In this document: positions 29,285-37,453 of the stretch, in pieces
Numbering within the stretch: position 1 is the stretch's first letter
How the letters are laid out: each line of letters opens with the position of its first letter
Source: an uncultured Clostridia bacterium
GTDB lineage: Bacteria; Bacillota; Clostridia; Christensenellales; Borkfalkiaceae
Direction: 5' to 3'
NCBI GenBank assembly: GCA_947624445.1
Contig: CANQKF010000009.1
Span: forward strand, 1-55,545
Length of the DNA: 55,545 bases
The notes under the pieces: model-generated
Databases searched by the model: none
Told to the model about the DNA's origin: nothing
Seen by the model: only the letters and a program-made list of their open reading frames with translations
Program-made: the position numbers and the translations under genes

Positions 29285-31246
29285 CTACTTGCGGAATACC
29301 AGCACACTGAAACTATGCCCGGGCAACACCGCCGACCGCGCCGCAGTCGGCGCCACGGGGCGCGGCACGAGCTTCTCGGGCGCCTCGATCGTGTTATATT
29401 CACCGAGGTCCCCCTCCATTTGCAGGATCTGGGCGAGTTCGCCGATGGGGAAATCGGCCTCCACTTCGGCCTCGACGGGCGTCTCCCCCGCGTTGACGGC
29501 CTTGACGAAAATCAGCCCGTCGCGCTCGGTCGCGGAAGCGTAGACGTCCCGCGCGTCCGTCGCCGTCTTGAAGGAGACGTCGCCCGTGTAGAGGCTGTAA
29601 AGTTTTTGCACGTAGTAGTTGGCGGAGCCGTAGGCGCGCTTGCCGTCGAACCAGATGAGGTCGGGGCTCCATTCGGTGTAGCCGAGCCGCCCGAAGAGTG
29701 GCGCATAGGATTTCATCACAACGACGTCGGCATTGCGTTCGCAGCCCGTGAGGAAGGCCGCTTCCGCGAGCGCCCCCTCCCAGCAGTTCGCCTGTGGCGC
29801 GTTGAACAGCGCGCACCCCGAGCCCGGAACGTGCGCGGCATATTCGCCCGCATAGACGAGCCCCTGCCGCGGATAATTATCGTAGACGTTCACGTTGTCG
29901 TAGAGCCACTTGGGCGGGACATAGAAGTGCTCATCGGAACAATAGACGAAATCCGGATCCTCGGCGAGCTTCTCGCGCGTCCACTGCCACGCGCTGCGGT
30001 GGGAATCGCTGTCCACCGTGGGGCCGACCGTCCCCACGATCTTGAGCGCGGGATAGCGCTCGTGGATGCGCCGTTCGAAGCGTTCGAAGCGCTTGTAGAA
30101 TTCATTGGGGCGCGCCACGCCGTCCTTTTGCACGGGGGACGCCTCCCACTGTTCGTTGCCGACGCCGAGATACTCGAGCCCGAAGGGTTCGGGGTGCCCG
30201 AGGCGCGCGCGCAGCCCGCCCCACTCGGTCTCCTTGCCGCCGTTCGCGAATTCGATGAGGTCGAGCGCGTCCTGGATGTACGTCTCGAGCTCGGGATCGT
30301 CGAGCGGGACGAACTCCGTCGACATATATTGGCAGGCAATGCCGACCGAGACCACGGGCAGCGGTTTGCAGCCGAGATACTCGCAGAGCAAAAAGTATTC
30401 GTAAAATCCCACGCCGAGCGTCTGCCCGTAATGGGAAAAATCCGTGCGGAAGTTGTTCTCGGGGCAGGTCGCGTGCACCGCCCAGCGGTTCCAATTCTGG
30501 CGCCTGCGCTCGGGCTGGCCGAGGGATTCCTTCCAGAGATAGCGGTTCGCGAGGCTGTTCCCCTCGACGACGCACCCGCCCGGGAAGCGCAGGAACCCGG
30601 GTTTGAGCTCGCGCATGAGCCCGACGAGATCGCGGCGGAACACGCCGAGCACGGCGTCCTCGGGCATCAGGGAGAAGCAATCCACGTGCACCATGCCCGC
30701 CCGCGCAAGACGGAAGGCAAACTCGGCGCCGTCGGCATCCGCATTCGCCTTCACGCGCGCCGAATAGCGGTGCCATTCGCCGTCCGCCTTGATCTTGAAT
30801 TTTTTCTCGAAGATCGCGGAATGATCGACATACGCCCCCACCGTAACGCGATCCCGATAGTCGAAAGAGCGCGCATAGAAGGAGACCTTGTATCTGGCTT
30901 TGCGGCGGAGATAGAGCCCGTCGTACGCCTTATTTTTCATGCCGACGCCGGGCGCTTCGGCCACGACCCGCATGTAGTGCGGATTTTCGGCGAAGAGCGG
31001 ACGGTCCGTCTTGACTTTGAGGGCGACGGCCGCCCCCGCGGGATAGGGCGACCACGCATAGCCGCCGTCACAGTCGACGATGTAGCGGTCCCATTCGCCG
31101 TGCACGTCCTTCGCCTCGAAATTGCGGTTTTCGAGCATTTCTGCGTAGAGCCCGCCGTCGAGCGCGTAGTTCAGGTCCTCGAAAAACAGACCTACGCCCC
31201 CCTCTTTTACGGGGACTTTCCCCTGTTCCGTGATCGTGATCTTCAT
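29285..31246 (-). CDS. alpha-L-arabinofuranosidase, GH51 family
   Basis: A 653-residue glycoside hydrolase removing L-arabinofuranosyl side chains from plant arabinoxylan or arabinan fragments. An N-terminal beta-sandwich (residues about 1-210, GLFFEDLNYALDGGLYAEMLENRNFE) precedes the TIM barrel with LRFPGGCVVEG, the acid/base in EYLGVGNEQWE and the nucleophile in VYAGEYAAH; a C-terminal beta domain ends the protein. No signal peptide, so it works in the cytoplasm on imported oligosaccharides. The ATG at 31246 has GGAGGT six bases upstream; the frame extends upstream only into the repeat DNA. No transporter or other glycosidase adjoins it, and inverted repeat copies flank it, which hints at movement as a unit. 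Confidence 0.9.
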   Translation of the reverse strand: MKITITEQGKVPVKEGGVGLFFEDLNYALDGGLYAEMLENRNFEAKDVHGEWDRYIVDCDGGYAWSPYPAGAAVALKVKTDRPLFAENPHYMRVVAEAPGVGMKNKAYDGLYLRRKARYKVSFYARSFDYRDRVTVGAYVDHSAIFEKKFKIKADGEWHRYSARVKANADADGAEFAFRLARAGMVHVDCFSLMPEDAVLGVFRRDLVGLMRELKPGFLRFPGGCVVEGNSLANRYLWKESLGQPERRRQNWNRWAVHATCPENNFRTDFSHYGQTLGVGFYEYFLLCEYLGCKPLPVVSVGIACQYMSTEFVPLDDPELETYIQDALDLIEFANGGKETEWGGLRARLGHPEPFGLEYLGVGNEQWEASPVQKDGVARPNEFYKRFERFERRIHERYPALKIVGTVGPTVDSDSHRSAWQWTREKLAEDPDFVYCSDEHFYVPPKWLYDNVNVYDNYPRQGLVYAGEYAAHVPGSGCALFNAPQANCWEGALAEAAFLTGCERNADVVVMKSYAPLFGRLGYTEWSPDLIWFDGKRAYGSANYYVQKLYSLYTGDVSFKTATDARDVYASATERDGLIFVKAVNAGETPVEAEVEADFPIGELAQILQMEGDLGEYNTIEAPEKLVPRPVAPTAARSAVLPGHSFSVLVFRK

Positions 31247-31337
31247 GGTTGACCTCCGTGCCCCGCCGCGGCGGAGCGCATGTTTTGGGACGCGACGTCC
31301 CGTATGTAAATTTGTTTGTTTTGTGCGAAGCTCGTCC

Positions 31338-31426
31338 TTCGGGATCCTTACTTCGCACTTCGTGCTCGTGCCGCGCTTTGTGCACAAATAGAAGCCGCGC
31401 GCGGGGCACTACGTTCAGGATGACGG
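31338..31426 (-). repeat. intergenic repeat family B, copy 3 (minus orientation)
   Basis: Its reverse complement (GTGCCCCGCGCGCGGCTTCT, TTGTGCACAAAGCGCGGCAC, GAGCACGAAGTGCGAAGTAA, GGATCCCGA) is almost the same as the copy at 37307-37395 over nearly 90 bases. Confidence 0.85.
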
Positions 31427-31457
31427 CAAGGCAGCAAAACAAAAATTGTGAACCTCT

Positions 31458-33149
31458 CTACTCCACCGAATGCGCAATATAGGTGATATGGTCGGCGGCG
31501 CGCTCGAGATTCCCGACGAGGTTGATGAACACCCCCGAGTTCTGCGGCTGGCACTTCCCCTCGTTGAGGCGGGCGATGTGGCGGTCGACGAGGGCGCGGC
31601 GGTCGGTATCGATCTCGTCCTCGAGGCGGTCCAATTCGGCGAGGCGTTCGCGGTCCTTATAGAGGTACGTCGCGAGGGCGAGCACGTAGAGCCTCTTGAT
31701 TTTTTCATACATGCCCCCGATCATTTCGAGGAATTCCTCGGAGAAGATGAGTTCGTCCTCCACATAGTGGTAGGTGTATTTGGTGACGTTATCGGCAAGT
31801 TCGCCGATCCTCATGATGTCGTTCAAAACGTAGTGCATCTTGGAGACGGTATCCTCATCCTCGGTGACGAGCGACGCCGTGGAGATCTTCACGAGATAGG
31901 AGATGGCGAGCTTGTTTGCCTCGGTCAGCTCCAAATTGCGCGCCGAAACCTGCTCCGCCGCCCCTTCGTCCTTGTTGAGGAAGGCGCGGAAGGAGACGTC
32001 GAGGGTCTCCATGGCGTAGGAGAACATCTTCCCCGACTGTTGGTAGATGAACCCGAGGGCGACCGAGGGAGAGCGCATGAGGCGCTCGTCGAGATGCCCG
32101 AAGATGATCTCCGCGTCGCGCTCCTTTTCCCCCGCGGCTTTGGAGGGGATGATGTGCTCGGCGAGCCACACGAACCCCTTGATGAAGGGCAAAAAGAGCA
32201 GCGTGTTGACGACGTTGAAGAGGGTGTGGAAGATCGCGATCTGCATGGTCGGCCCCAGCCCCTCCTTGCCGAACACGGTGATCTCCGAGGGGAAGATCCC
32301 CGCGAGCACGGTATCCGCAAAGCCCCGCCACAGGACGAGGACGATCATGAAGATGACCGCGCCGAAGAAGTTGAAGAGGAAGTGGATGACCGCCGCCCGC
32401 TTGGCGTTCGCATTGGCGCCGAGCGAGGAGATGAGCGCGGTGACGCAGGTGCCGATATTCGAGCCGATGATGATGTAGAGGGGCGCGTTCCCGCCGCCGC
32501 CGATTACCATGCCGAGGGAGGCCATCGTGATGATGATGGCGTTCACCGCGGTGGAGGATTGCACGAGCGCGGTGATCGCGATGCCGATGAGCAGCAGCAG
32601 GAAGGGATTTTTGACTGCGCCGAGCGCGCGCGAAACGGCTTCGAAGGCCTCCGTGCCCTCCTCGAAAGTCAGCGCGGAGGACATGAATTTCAGCCCGACG
32701 AAGATGAGCCCGAACGCGGCGATGATGTTGCCGAGCGACTTCCCCCGCTCGCTCTTGGAGAACATCGTGACGAACACGCCGACGGCGGCGAGCGCCAGAA
32801 AGAGCGCGGTGATATCCGAGCCCGCAAGCGCGATGACCCACGCGTTGAGCGTCGTGCCGATGTTCGCGCCCATGATGATCGCCGTCGCCTGAAAGAGGGA
32901 CATGATCCCCGCGTTCACGAGACCGACGACCATGACCGTCGTGAAGGCCGAGCTCTGCCCGAGGATCGTCATGCCCGTGCCGATGCCCACGCCCGCAAAG
33001 CGGCTCTTCGCCGTCCTGTTGAGCATGGATTTGAGCCGACCGTGCGCAAGGCGCGTCATGTTGTCGGAAAGGAGCTTCATGCCGAGCAGGAAGGTCCCCA
33101 TGCCCCCCAAGATCTGCGTGATGATTTTCACGATGTCCCATGCGCTCAT
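31458..33149 (-). CDS. Na/Pi-cotransporter family protein with C-terminal PhoU-like domain
   Basis: A 563-residue protein of the NptA/YjbB type. Two inverted Na_Pi_cotrans repeats carry the QSS motifs (ILGQSSAFTTVMVVGLVNAG and ALVQSSTAVNAIIITMASLG) within about eight to ten spans (residues 1-320); GANIGTTLNAW and GSNIGTCVTAL follow them. Residues about 340-560 form helical PhoU-like cytosolic bundles (RNLELTEANKLAISYL, LNDIMRIGELADNVTKYTY, NLVGNLERAADHITYIAHSVE). It should move phosphate with sodium, possibly outward to prevent overload. The ATG at 33149 is preferred (GGAAGAG six bases upstream); a GTG at 33164 is possible. Confidence 0.9.
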   Translation of the reverse strand: MSAWDIVKIITQILGGMGTFLLGMKLLSDNMTRLAHGRLKSMLNRTAKSRFAGVGIGTGMTILGQSSAFTTVMVVGLVNAGIMSLFQATAIIMGANIGTTLNAWVIALAGSDITALFLALAAVGVFVTMFSKSERGKSLGNIIAAFGLIFVGLKFMSSALTFEEGTEAFEAVSRALGAVKNPFLLLLIGIAITALVQSSTAVNAIIITMASLGMVIGGGGNAPLYIIIGSNIGTCVTALISSLGANANAKRAAVIHFLFNFFGAVIFMIVLVLWRGFADTVLAGIFPSEITVFGKEGLGPTMQIAIFHTLFNVVNTLLFLPFIKGFVWLAEHIIPSKAAGEKERDAEIIFGHLDERLMRSPSVALGFIYQQSGKMFSYAMETLDVSFRAFLNKDEGAAEQVSARNLELTEANKLAISYLVKISTASLVTEDEDTVSKMHYVLNDIMRIGELADNVTKYTYHYVEDELIFSEEFLEMIGGMYEKIKRLYVLALATYLYKDRERLAELDRLEDEIDTDRRALVDRHIARLNEGKCQPQNSGVFINLVGNLERAADHITYIAHSVE

Positions 33150-33179
33150 AGATTTCTCTTCCACCCCTTCGATGTCCTC

Positions 33180-33208
33180 ATTATAATGTGTGCACGCGCG
33201 GTTGTCAC
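33180..33208 (-). promoter_or_regulatory. promoter of the Na/Pi cotransporter gene
   Basis: Minus-strand GTGACA (33203-33208), 17-base spacer, perfect TATAAT (33180-33185); leader about 25 bases. Confidence 0.65.
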
Positions 33209-33276
33209 ATGGATTTCAATGTTTTGAGTTAAAAAAGCGGGTCCGCGCGCCGCAAACACGCAAATGTGCGTTTTGA

Positions 33277-33305
33277 TTGACTTTGCGGGGCAAACATGGT
33301 AAAAT
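33277..33305 (+). promoter_or_regulatory. promoter of the HAD hydrolase gene
   Basis: TTGACT (33277-33282), 17-base spacer, TAAAAT (33300-33305); leader of about 22 bases with AAGGAGG before the ATG at 33334. Confidence 0.75.
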
Positions 33306-33333
33306 ATACCTTGGAATTTGCAAGGAGGACGGA

Positions 33334-34038
33334 ATGCCCGATACGGTTTTATTCGATCTCGACGGGACGCTGCTCCCCATGGATCAGGAAAAATTCGTCG
33401 CCGCCTACTTCGGGCTGCTCGCGCAGAAAGCGGCGCCCCGCGGGTATGAACGGGAGGCGCTCATCCGCGCAGTTTGGGCGGGGACGGCGGCGATGGTGAA
33501 AAACGACGGCGCGCAGACCAACGAACAGGTCTTTTGGGCGGACTTCGCGGGGCGGTTCTCCCGTCCCGTAGCGCAGGATATTCCCCTCTTCGATGAATTT
33601 TACCGCAAGGAATTCCACAGGGCGCGGTCGGCCTGCGGCTTCCAACCCGCGGCGGGCGGACTCATACGGCGGCTGCACGCGGCGGGAAAAAAGCTCATCC
33701 TCGCCTCCAACCCCATCTTCCCGCGCGCTGCGCAGGAGGCGCGGCTGCAATGGGCGGGCGTGGACCCCGCGCTGTTCTCCCACTTCACTTCCTACGAAAA
33801 TTCGCACTACTGCAAGCCGAATCCCGCCTACTACGCGGAGATCGCCGAAGTCTGCGGCCTCGACCCCGCGAACTGCCTCATGGTCGGCAACGACGCCGAG
33901 GAGGACGGCGCGGCGCGCGCGGCGGGCTTCCCCGTGTATCTCATCACCGATTGCCTCATCAACCCGCGCTCGCTCCCGCTCGACTTTCCTCACGGCAGCT
34001 TTTCCGAATTTATCGATGACATCTCGGCACTTCTTTGA
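33334..34038 (+). CDS. HAD-superfamily hydrolase
   Basis: A 234-residue haloacid-dehalogenase-type phosphatase. Motif I is LFDLDGTLLPMD, motif II LILASNPIFP (N replaces the usual T/S-N pattern), motif III Lys in SHYCKPNPAYY, and motif IV MVGNDAEEDGAA. A helical cap lies between residues 20 and 90. Such enzymes remove phosphate from small metabolites; the substrate cannot be read. The ATG at 33334 has AAGGAGG six bases upstream. It stands alone with its own promoter and terminator. Confidence 0.88.
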   Translation: MPDTVLFDLDGTLLPMDQEKFVAAYFGLLAQKAAPRGYEREALIRAVWAGTAAMVKNDGAQTNEQVFWADFAGRFSRPVAQDIPLFDEFYRKEFHRARSACGFQPAAGGLIRRLHAAGKKLILASNPIFPRAAQEARLQWAGVDPALFSHFTSYENSHYCKPNPAYYAEIAEVCGLDPANCLMVGNDAEEDGAARAAGFPVYLITDCLINPRSLPLDFPHGSFSEFIDDISALL

Positions 34039-34082
34039 AATTCTGTCCTCCGATACGGGGATATTTTGCGGAAAATGATGAG

Positions 34083-34110
34083 AAAACGCACCCGTTTTGG
34101 GTGCGTTTTT
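34083..34110. terminator. bidirectional terminator between convergent HAD and SDR genes
   Basis: AAAACGCACCC, loop GTTTT, GGGTGCGTTTTT, 45 bases after the HAD stop and 26 bases beyond the SDR stop on the other strand. Confidence 0.9.
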
Positions 34111-34136
34111 CGCTTGGTTTTGAGATTCTGCGCGGC

Positions 34137-34784
34137 TCACCACACGAATTTTGCGCGGGCAAGTTCGCCGTTGTCCACGAGGACGTCCTGCGCCGTCATC
34201 GAGCGGTTGACCGCCGTCATGAAGTACGCCCACTCGGCGATCTCCTCGGCCGTCGCCCATTTTTTGAGGGGGGTCTCCTCCATGATCTCCGCCCAGAGGC
34301 GCTCGTCCTCCATGACGCGGCGGTTGAGCTCGGTCGTCACCCCGCCCGGGGAGAGGCTGTTCGCCGTCGCCCCCCAAACCGCGACGCGCAGGGCGACGTT
34401 CTTCATATAAGCGACCACACCCCCCTTGCTTGCGGCGTACGCGGGAAACTCGGCGCCCGAGGAAGCGCTCGCCGAGGCGAGGAAGAGCACGCTCTTCAGC
34501 TTGGGCTGCATGGCGTATTTTTCGGTGACGCGGATGGTGCCCTTGAGGTTGATCTCGATGTCGTCCGCGCTGTCCTGCACGCCCGCGTTGTTGACGAGGA
34601 TCTCCACGCCCCCGACTTCGGGCAGGGGATCCTTCGCGATATCGGCGATCAGATGGGTGTAGCAGGGCGCGGAAAAGGGCGCGGGGAGCACGTCGATGCC
34701 CACCACCGTATGTCGTTCTTTGAGGAATTTGCGCGCGATCGCTTGCCCGATGCCCTTGCTCGTTCCCGTGATGAGGATCTTCAT
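34137..34784 (-). CDS. short-chain dehydrogenase/reductase
   Basis: A 215-residue SDR enzyme. NAD(P)-binding ITGTSKGIGQAIA, LVNNAGV, catalytic Ser in FLASASASSG and Tyr/Lys in YAASKGG (YxxxK). It is a little shorter than the classical 250 residues, with a compressed region after the first strand (HTVVGIDVLPAPFSAPC). Its ATG overlaps the stop of the transporter gene upstream (ATGA) and AAGGAGG sits in the end of that gene, so expression is coupled to it. Substrate unknown; a link with queuosine precursor metabolism is only suggested by position. Confidence 0.88.
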   Translation of the reverse strand: MKILITGTSKGIGQAIARKFLKERHTVVGIDVLPAPFSAPCYTHLIADIAKDPLPEVGGVEILVNNAGVQDSADDIEINLKGTIRVTEKYAMQPKLKSVLFLASASASSGAEFPAYAASKGGVVAYMKNVALRVAVWGATANSLSPGGVTTELNRRVMEDERLWAEIMEETPLKKWATAEEIAEWAYFMTAVNRSMTAQDVLVDNGELARAKFVW

Positions 34785-35536
34785 GCCGCCTCCTTTTTTT
34801 CGCGCAGGTATGCAAGATATTTCTCCCCCGTCCCCTGTTTTTCCCACAGTTTGAGGACGCGGAACCCGAGCGGCGAGAAGAGCGCCTCGACGAAGAGCTC
34901 CGCGATCATGCCCGTCGCGGCACAGGTGACGCACTGCACGAGCGACCAGCCGAAGAAGAAATAGCTCACGATGAGCGCAAAGACGAGATTATCGACGAAC
35001 TGCCCGACCGCCGTCGAGAGATAGGCGCGGCAGGCGTAGGCGAGAAAGCCGTCGGGGCGCTTCTTGAACAGCTTGCCGATGCCGTAGTTCGCGAAGTTGT
35101 TGACGAGCGTCGAAGCGACGAACGCCGTCGTGCTGCCGAGGACGACATACCACGTGCCGCCGATCGTCCCGTCGAGGGCGTCGTTGATGACCGCTTGCTC
35201 GCCGAAGTCGAAAAACGCACCCCATACCCCCGGGATCAGGCTCGCGAGATAGAGCACGAGACAGAACAGCAGGTTGATCGCGATGGCGGTGAGGGAGAGC
35301 ATCGTCGCCGCCTTGGGGCCGTAGCGCTTGGTGAGCATGTCCATGCACAGAAAGGCGACCCACGAGACGAGAATGCCGCAATCGAGGGCGAGCCAGCCGA
35401 AGGGCAGATCGATGCTCTTGTTGGCGAGCAGGTTCATCGCAAAGACGGAGATGAGAAAGAGCGCGAACGTGAGCGGGGAAACCGCGGAAAGGAGCAGCCT
35501 GTACTCCGTAAAAAAGGCCTTGAACTTTTGCTTCAT
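34781..35536 (-). CDS. VUT-family transporter, queuosine-precursor type (YhhQ-like)
   Basis: A 251-residue membrane protein with six to seven spans of the vitamin-uptake-transporter family (PF02592). Family traits: AMNLLANKSIDLPFG, LVSWVAFLCMDMLTKRYGPKAATMLS, LGSTTAFVASTLVNNFANYGIGKLF, YLSTAVGQFVDNLVFALIVSYFFFG. YhhQ-type members import preQ0/preQ1 or related deazapurines for tRNA queuosine. The Shine-Dalgarno AAGGAGG lies inside a structured leader described separately, consistent with control by a precursor. It forms an operon with the SDR gene. Confidence 0.87.
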   Translation of the reverse strand: MKQKFKAFFTEYRLLLSAVSPLTFALFLISVFAMNLLANKSIDLPFGWLALDCGILVSWVAFLCMDMLTKRYGPKAATMLSLTAIAINLLFCLVLYLASLIPGVWGAFFDFGEQAVINDALDGTIGGTWYVVLGSTTAFVASTLVNNFANYGIGKLFKKRPDGFLAYACRAYLSTAVGQFVDNLVFALIVSYFFFGWSLVQCVTCAATGMIAELFVEALFSPLGFRVLKLWEKQGTGEKYLAYLREKKEAA

Positions 35537-35630
35537 GCGAAGCCTCCTTGTTTTTTAGTGCGCCCTATGGCGCTTCCCGAAGTTCGGGAACGCGGCGCGG
35601 ATGGTTTTGCAAGGAACATCCTGCCGCAGT
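35537..35630 (-). promoter_or_regulatory. structured leader of the VUT transporter gene, candidate preQ1-type riboswitch
   Basis: Minus-strand RNA folds by eye into three stems: GCGGC/GCCGC with GGATG/CATCC (35627-35592), TTCCCGA/TCGGGAA with loop ACT (35590-35574), and GCGCC/GGCGC with loop ATAG (35573-35560). Then comes ACTAAAAAA and the SD in CAAGGAGG (35550-35543). The first stem's loop carries CCTTG (35614-35610), exactly complementary to CAAGG, so a pseudoknot can hide the ribosome binding site. A-rich linker plus SD pseudoknot upstream of a queuosine-precursor transporter is the architecture of preQ1 riboswitches. I could not match the published consensus of any class from memory. Confidence 0.5.
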
Positions 35631-35636
35631 TCTTTT

Positions 35637-35665
35637 ATTATACTCCCCTTTGCGCGCCCTGTAAA
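35637..35665 (-). promoter_or_regulatory. promoter of the VUT transporter/SDR operon
   Basis: Minus-strand TTTACA (35660-35665), 17-base spacer, perfect TATAAT (35637-35642). The start near 35630 gives a leader of about 94 bases, all of it taken up by the stems described. Confidence 0.75.
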
Positions 35666-35715
35666 GCGATTTTGCCGCCCGAAGCGCAAATCTTCCCTCC
35701 ATCCCCGCAAAATGA

Positions 35716-35744
35716 TTGACACCACCCCGCGGTTGCGGTAAAAT
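35716..35744 (+). promoter_or_regulatory. promoter of the alpha/beta hydrolase gene
   Basis: Perfect TTGACA (35716-35721), 17-base spacer, TAAAAT (35739-35744). The -10 lies in the first of two tandem 16-bp units, so a second TAAAAT follows at 35755-35760. Confidence 0.75.
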
Positions 35745-35763
35745 AAAGTTGCGGTAAAATAAA
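35732..35763 (+). repeat. tandem 16-bp duplication carrying the -10 box
   Basis: GTTGCGGTAAAATAAA occurs twice in a row (35732-35747 and 35748-35763) with no change between copies. Confidence 0.9.
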
Positions 35764-35839
35764 AACGTCCCGAGCGCGCGCAGGGCTCCAAGTCCATGCA
35801 CAGCGCCCGGGAAAACAATCAAAACATGGGGGTACGTAT

Positions 35840-36814
35840 ATGGATAAAACGCAACTTCACCTCACCGAGGAATGGGACAAGACCTTCGCGAAGAGCGAGA
35901 AGGTGCTCCACGAAAAGGCGGTATTTTGCAACCGCTACGGCATTCCGCTCGCCGCCGACCTCTATCTTCCCAAGACGGGAGACGCCCTCCCCGCGATCGC
36001 CGTCTGCGGTCCCTTCGGGGCGGTCAAGGAGCAGTGCGCGGGGCTGTACGCCCAGACGCTCGCCGAGCGGGGCTTTTTCACGCTCGCCTTCGACCCCTCC
36101 TTCACGGGCGAGAGCGGCGGGGACGTGCGGAACGTCGCCTCTCCCGATATCAACACCGAGGACTTCTGCGCCGCCGTGGACTTCCTCTGCGTGCACCCGC
36201 GGGTCGATCCCGAAAAGGTCGGCATCCTCGGCATCTGCGGCTGGGGCGGGATGGCGCTCAATGCCGCGGCGATGGATCCGCGCATCAAGGCGACCGTCGC
36301 CTCCACGATGTACGATATGACGCGCGTGAACGCCAAGGGCTACTTCGACGCGGCGGACAGCGCGGCGGCCCGTCTTTCCACCAAGCGCGCCCTCTGCGCG
36401 CAGCGTACCGAGGACTTCCACAGCGGGACCTATCAGCGTGCGGGCGGCGTCGTCGATCCTCTTCCCGCGGACGCGCCCTTCTTCGTCAAGGACTACTACG
36501 ATTACTACAAGACCCCGCGCGGCTACCATGCGCGCAGCCTCAACTCCAATGCGGGCTGGAACACGACCTCTGCGCTCTCCTTCATCAACCAGCCCATCCT
36601 CGCCTACGCGGGCGAGATCGAGAGCGCGGTGCTGCTTGTCCACGGCGAAAAGGCGCACTCCTGCTACTTCTCCCGCGACGCCTTTAAGCTCCTCCGCGGC
36701 GAGAATAAGGAGCTCATGATCCTCCCGAACGCCGTGCATACCGACCTCTACGACCGCGTGGACGTCATCCCGTTCGACAAGATCGAGCGCTTTTACAGGA
36801 CCTACCTGAATTGA
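35840..36814 (+). CDS. alpha/beta hydrolase with Cys in the nucleophile position
   Basis: A 324-residue hydrolase of the COG1073/YcjY-like group. PAIAVCGPFGAVKEQ gives the oxyanion region, GILGICGWGGMAL the nucleophile elbow, LLVHGEKAHSCYFS the acid loop, and LPNAVHTDLYDR the C-terminal His. The elbow reads G-I-C-G-W-G, so Cys replaces the usual Ser, as in dienelactone-hydrolase-like enzymes. No signal peptide. Substrate unknown. The ATG at 35840 has GGGGGT upstream, a weak ribosome binding site. It converges on spoIIID and shares the terminator region with it. Confidence 0.85.
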   Translation: MDKTQLHLTEEWDKTFAKSEKVLHEKAVFCNRYGIPLAADLYLPKTGDALPAIAVCGPFGAVKEQCAGLYAQTLAERGFFTLAFDPSFTGESGGDVRNVASPDINTEDFCAAVDFLCVHPRVDPEKVGILGICGWGGMALNAAAMDPRIKATVASTMYDMTRVNAKGYFDAADSAAARLSTKRALCAQRTEDFHSGTYQRAGGVVDPLPADAPFFVKDYYDYYKTPRGYHARSLNSNAGWNTTSALSFINQPILAYAGEIESAVLLVHGEKAHSCYFSRDAFKLLRGENKELMILPNAVHTDLYDRVDVIPFDKIERFYRTYLN

Positions 36815-36818
36815 GCGT

Positions 36819-36855
36819 CCGCCCGCCGTTATTTGCGGCGGGCGGCGTATTTTTT
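36819..36855 (+). terminator. terminator of the hydrolase gene, overlapping the spoIIID 3' end
   Basis: CCGCCCGCCG, loop TTATTTG, CGGCGGGCGG, then a T-rich run to 36855. The stop codon of spoIIID (36829-36831 on the other strand) lies in the loop, so the right arm and T-run are also spoIIID coding sequence. Confidence 0.8.
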
Positions 36856-37080
36856 CCGCGTCGACTCCCCGCCGCGGATGTGACGTTCGCTCAAATTGAC
36901 CTCAAGCACCGCCTTCACGCGCGCGGCAAGGGCGGGATCGAGCGCAAGCAGCCGCTCCGTGACGTCTTTATGCACGGTGGATTTGCTCGTGCCCATAATG
37001 GCTGCGCATGTGCGCACGGTACACCCCGTCTCGACGATATATTTCCCGCACTGCATCGCGCGTTCTTCGATCGACCACAT
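36829..37080 (-). CDS. spoIIID: stage III sporulation transcriptional regulator SpoIIID
   Basis: An 83-residue DNA-binding protein. MWSIEERAMQCGKYIVETGCTVRTCAAIMGTSKSTVHKDVTERL is the SpoIIID helix-turn-helix and is very close to the family pattern; LDPALAARVKAVLEVNLSERHIRGGESTRKKY is the conserved C-terminal basic helix. In Bacillus and clostridia it acts in the mother cell after engulfment, tuning the sigma-E regulon and the switch to sigma-K. The gene is strong evidence that the organism comes from a spore-forming lineage. RBS GGGAGGGAG precedes the ATG. No other sporulation gene is in the window. Confidence 0.95.
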   Translation of the reverse strand: MWSIEERAMQCGKYIVETGCTVRTCAAIMGTSKSTVHKDVTERLLALDPALAARVKAVLEVNLSERHIRGGESTRKKYAARRK

Positions 37081-37306
37081 AACTTTCTCCCTCCCTTTCT
37101 TGTCGGGATAGTTATGATTATGTCGAATCTCCGTCGATTATGATACTTTTGAAGCGGCGGCGTCCAAAACGCCGACCCCCGTACCAAACGCCCCGCGCGG
37201 AGAAAATAAGACAAGGCAAATTTGAAGTGCTGAAAATGCCTCACCCACTTCTGTGCGGGCGGGGGTGCGGACGGGGAAAATGGAGTTTATGCGGCTTTTT
37301 GTTTTC

Positions 37307-37395
37307 CCATCATCCCGAACGAACGTGCCCCGCGCGCGGCTTCTATTGCTTACCAAGCGCTGCACGAGCACGAAGTGCGAAGTAAGGATCCCGAG
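37307..37395 (+). repeat. intergenic repeat family B, copy 4
   Basis: CATCCCGAACGAACGTGCCC, CGCGCGCGGCTTCTATTGC, GCACGAGCACGAAGTGCGAA and GTAAGGATCCCGAGG, almost the reverse complement of 31338-31426. Confidence 0.85.
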
Positions 37396-37453
37396 GTACA
37401 GAGTCCGTTTTCCAACATCGACCAGCGGGATTCTTCGGGGGCTGCGCCCCCTC

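Noticed and set aside
35537..35630. Classical preQ1 class I aptamer
   Set aside because: The last stem (GCGCC-ATAG-GGCGC) has a loop too short for the class I pseudoknot; only the general plan fits, so it is reported as an unassigned candidate.
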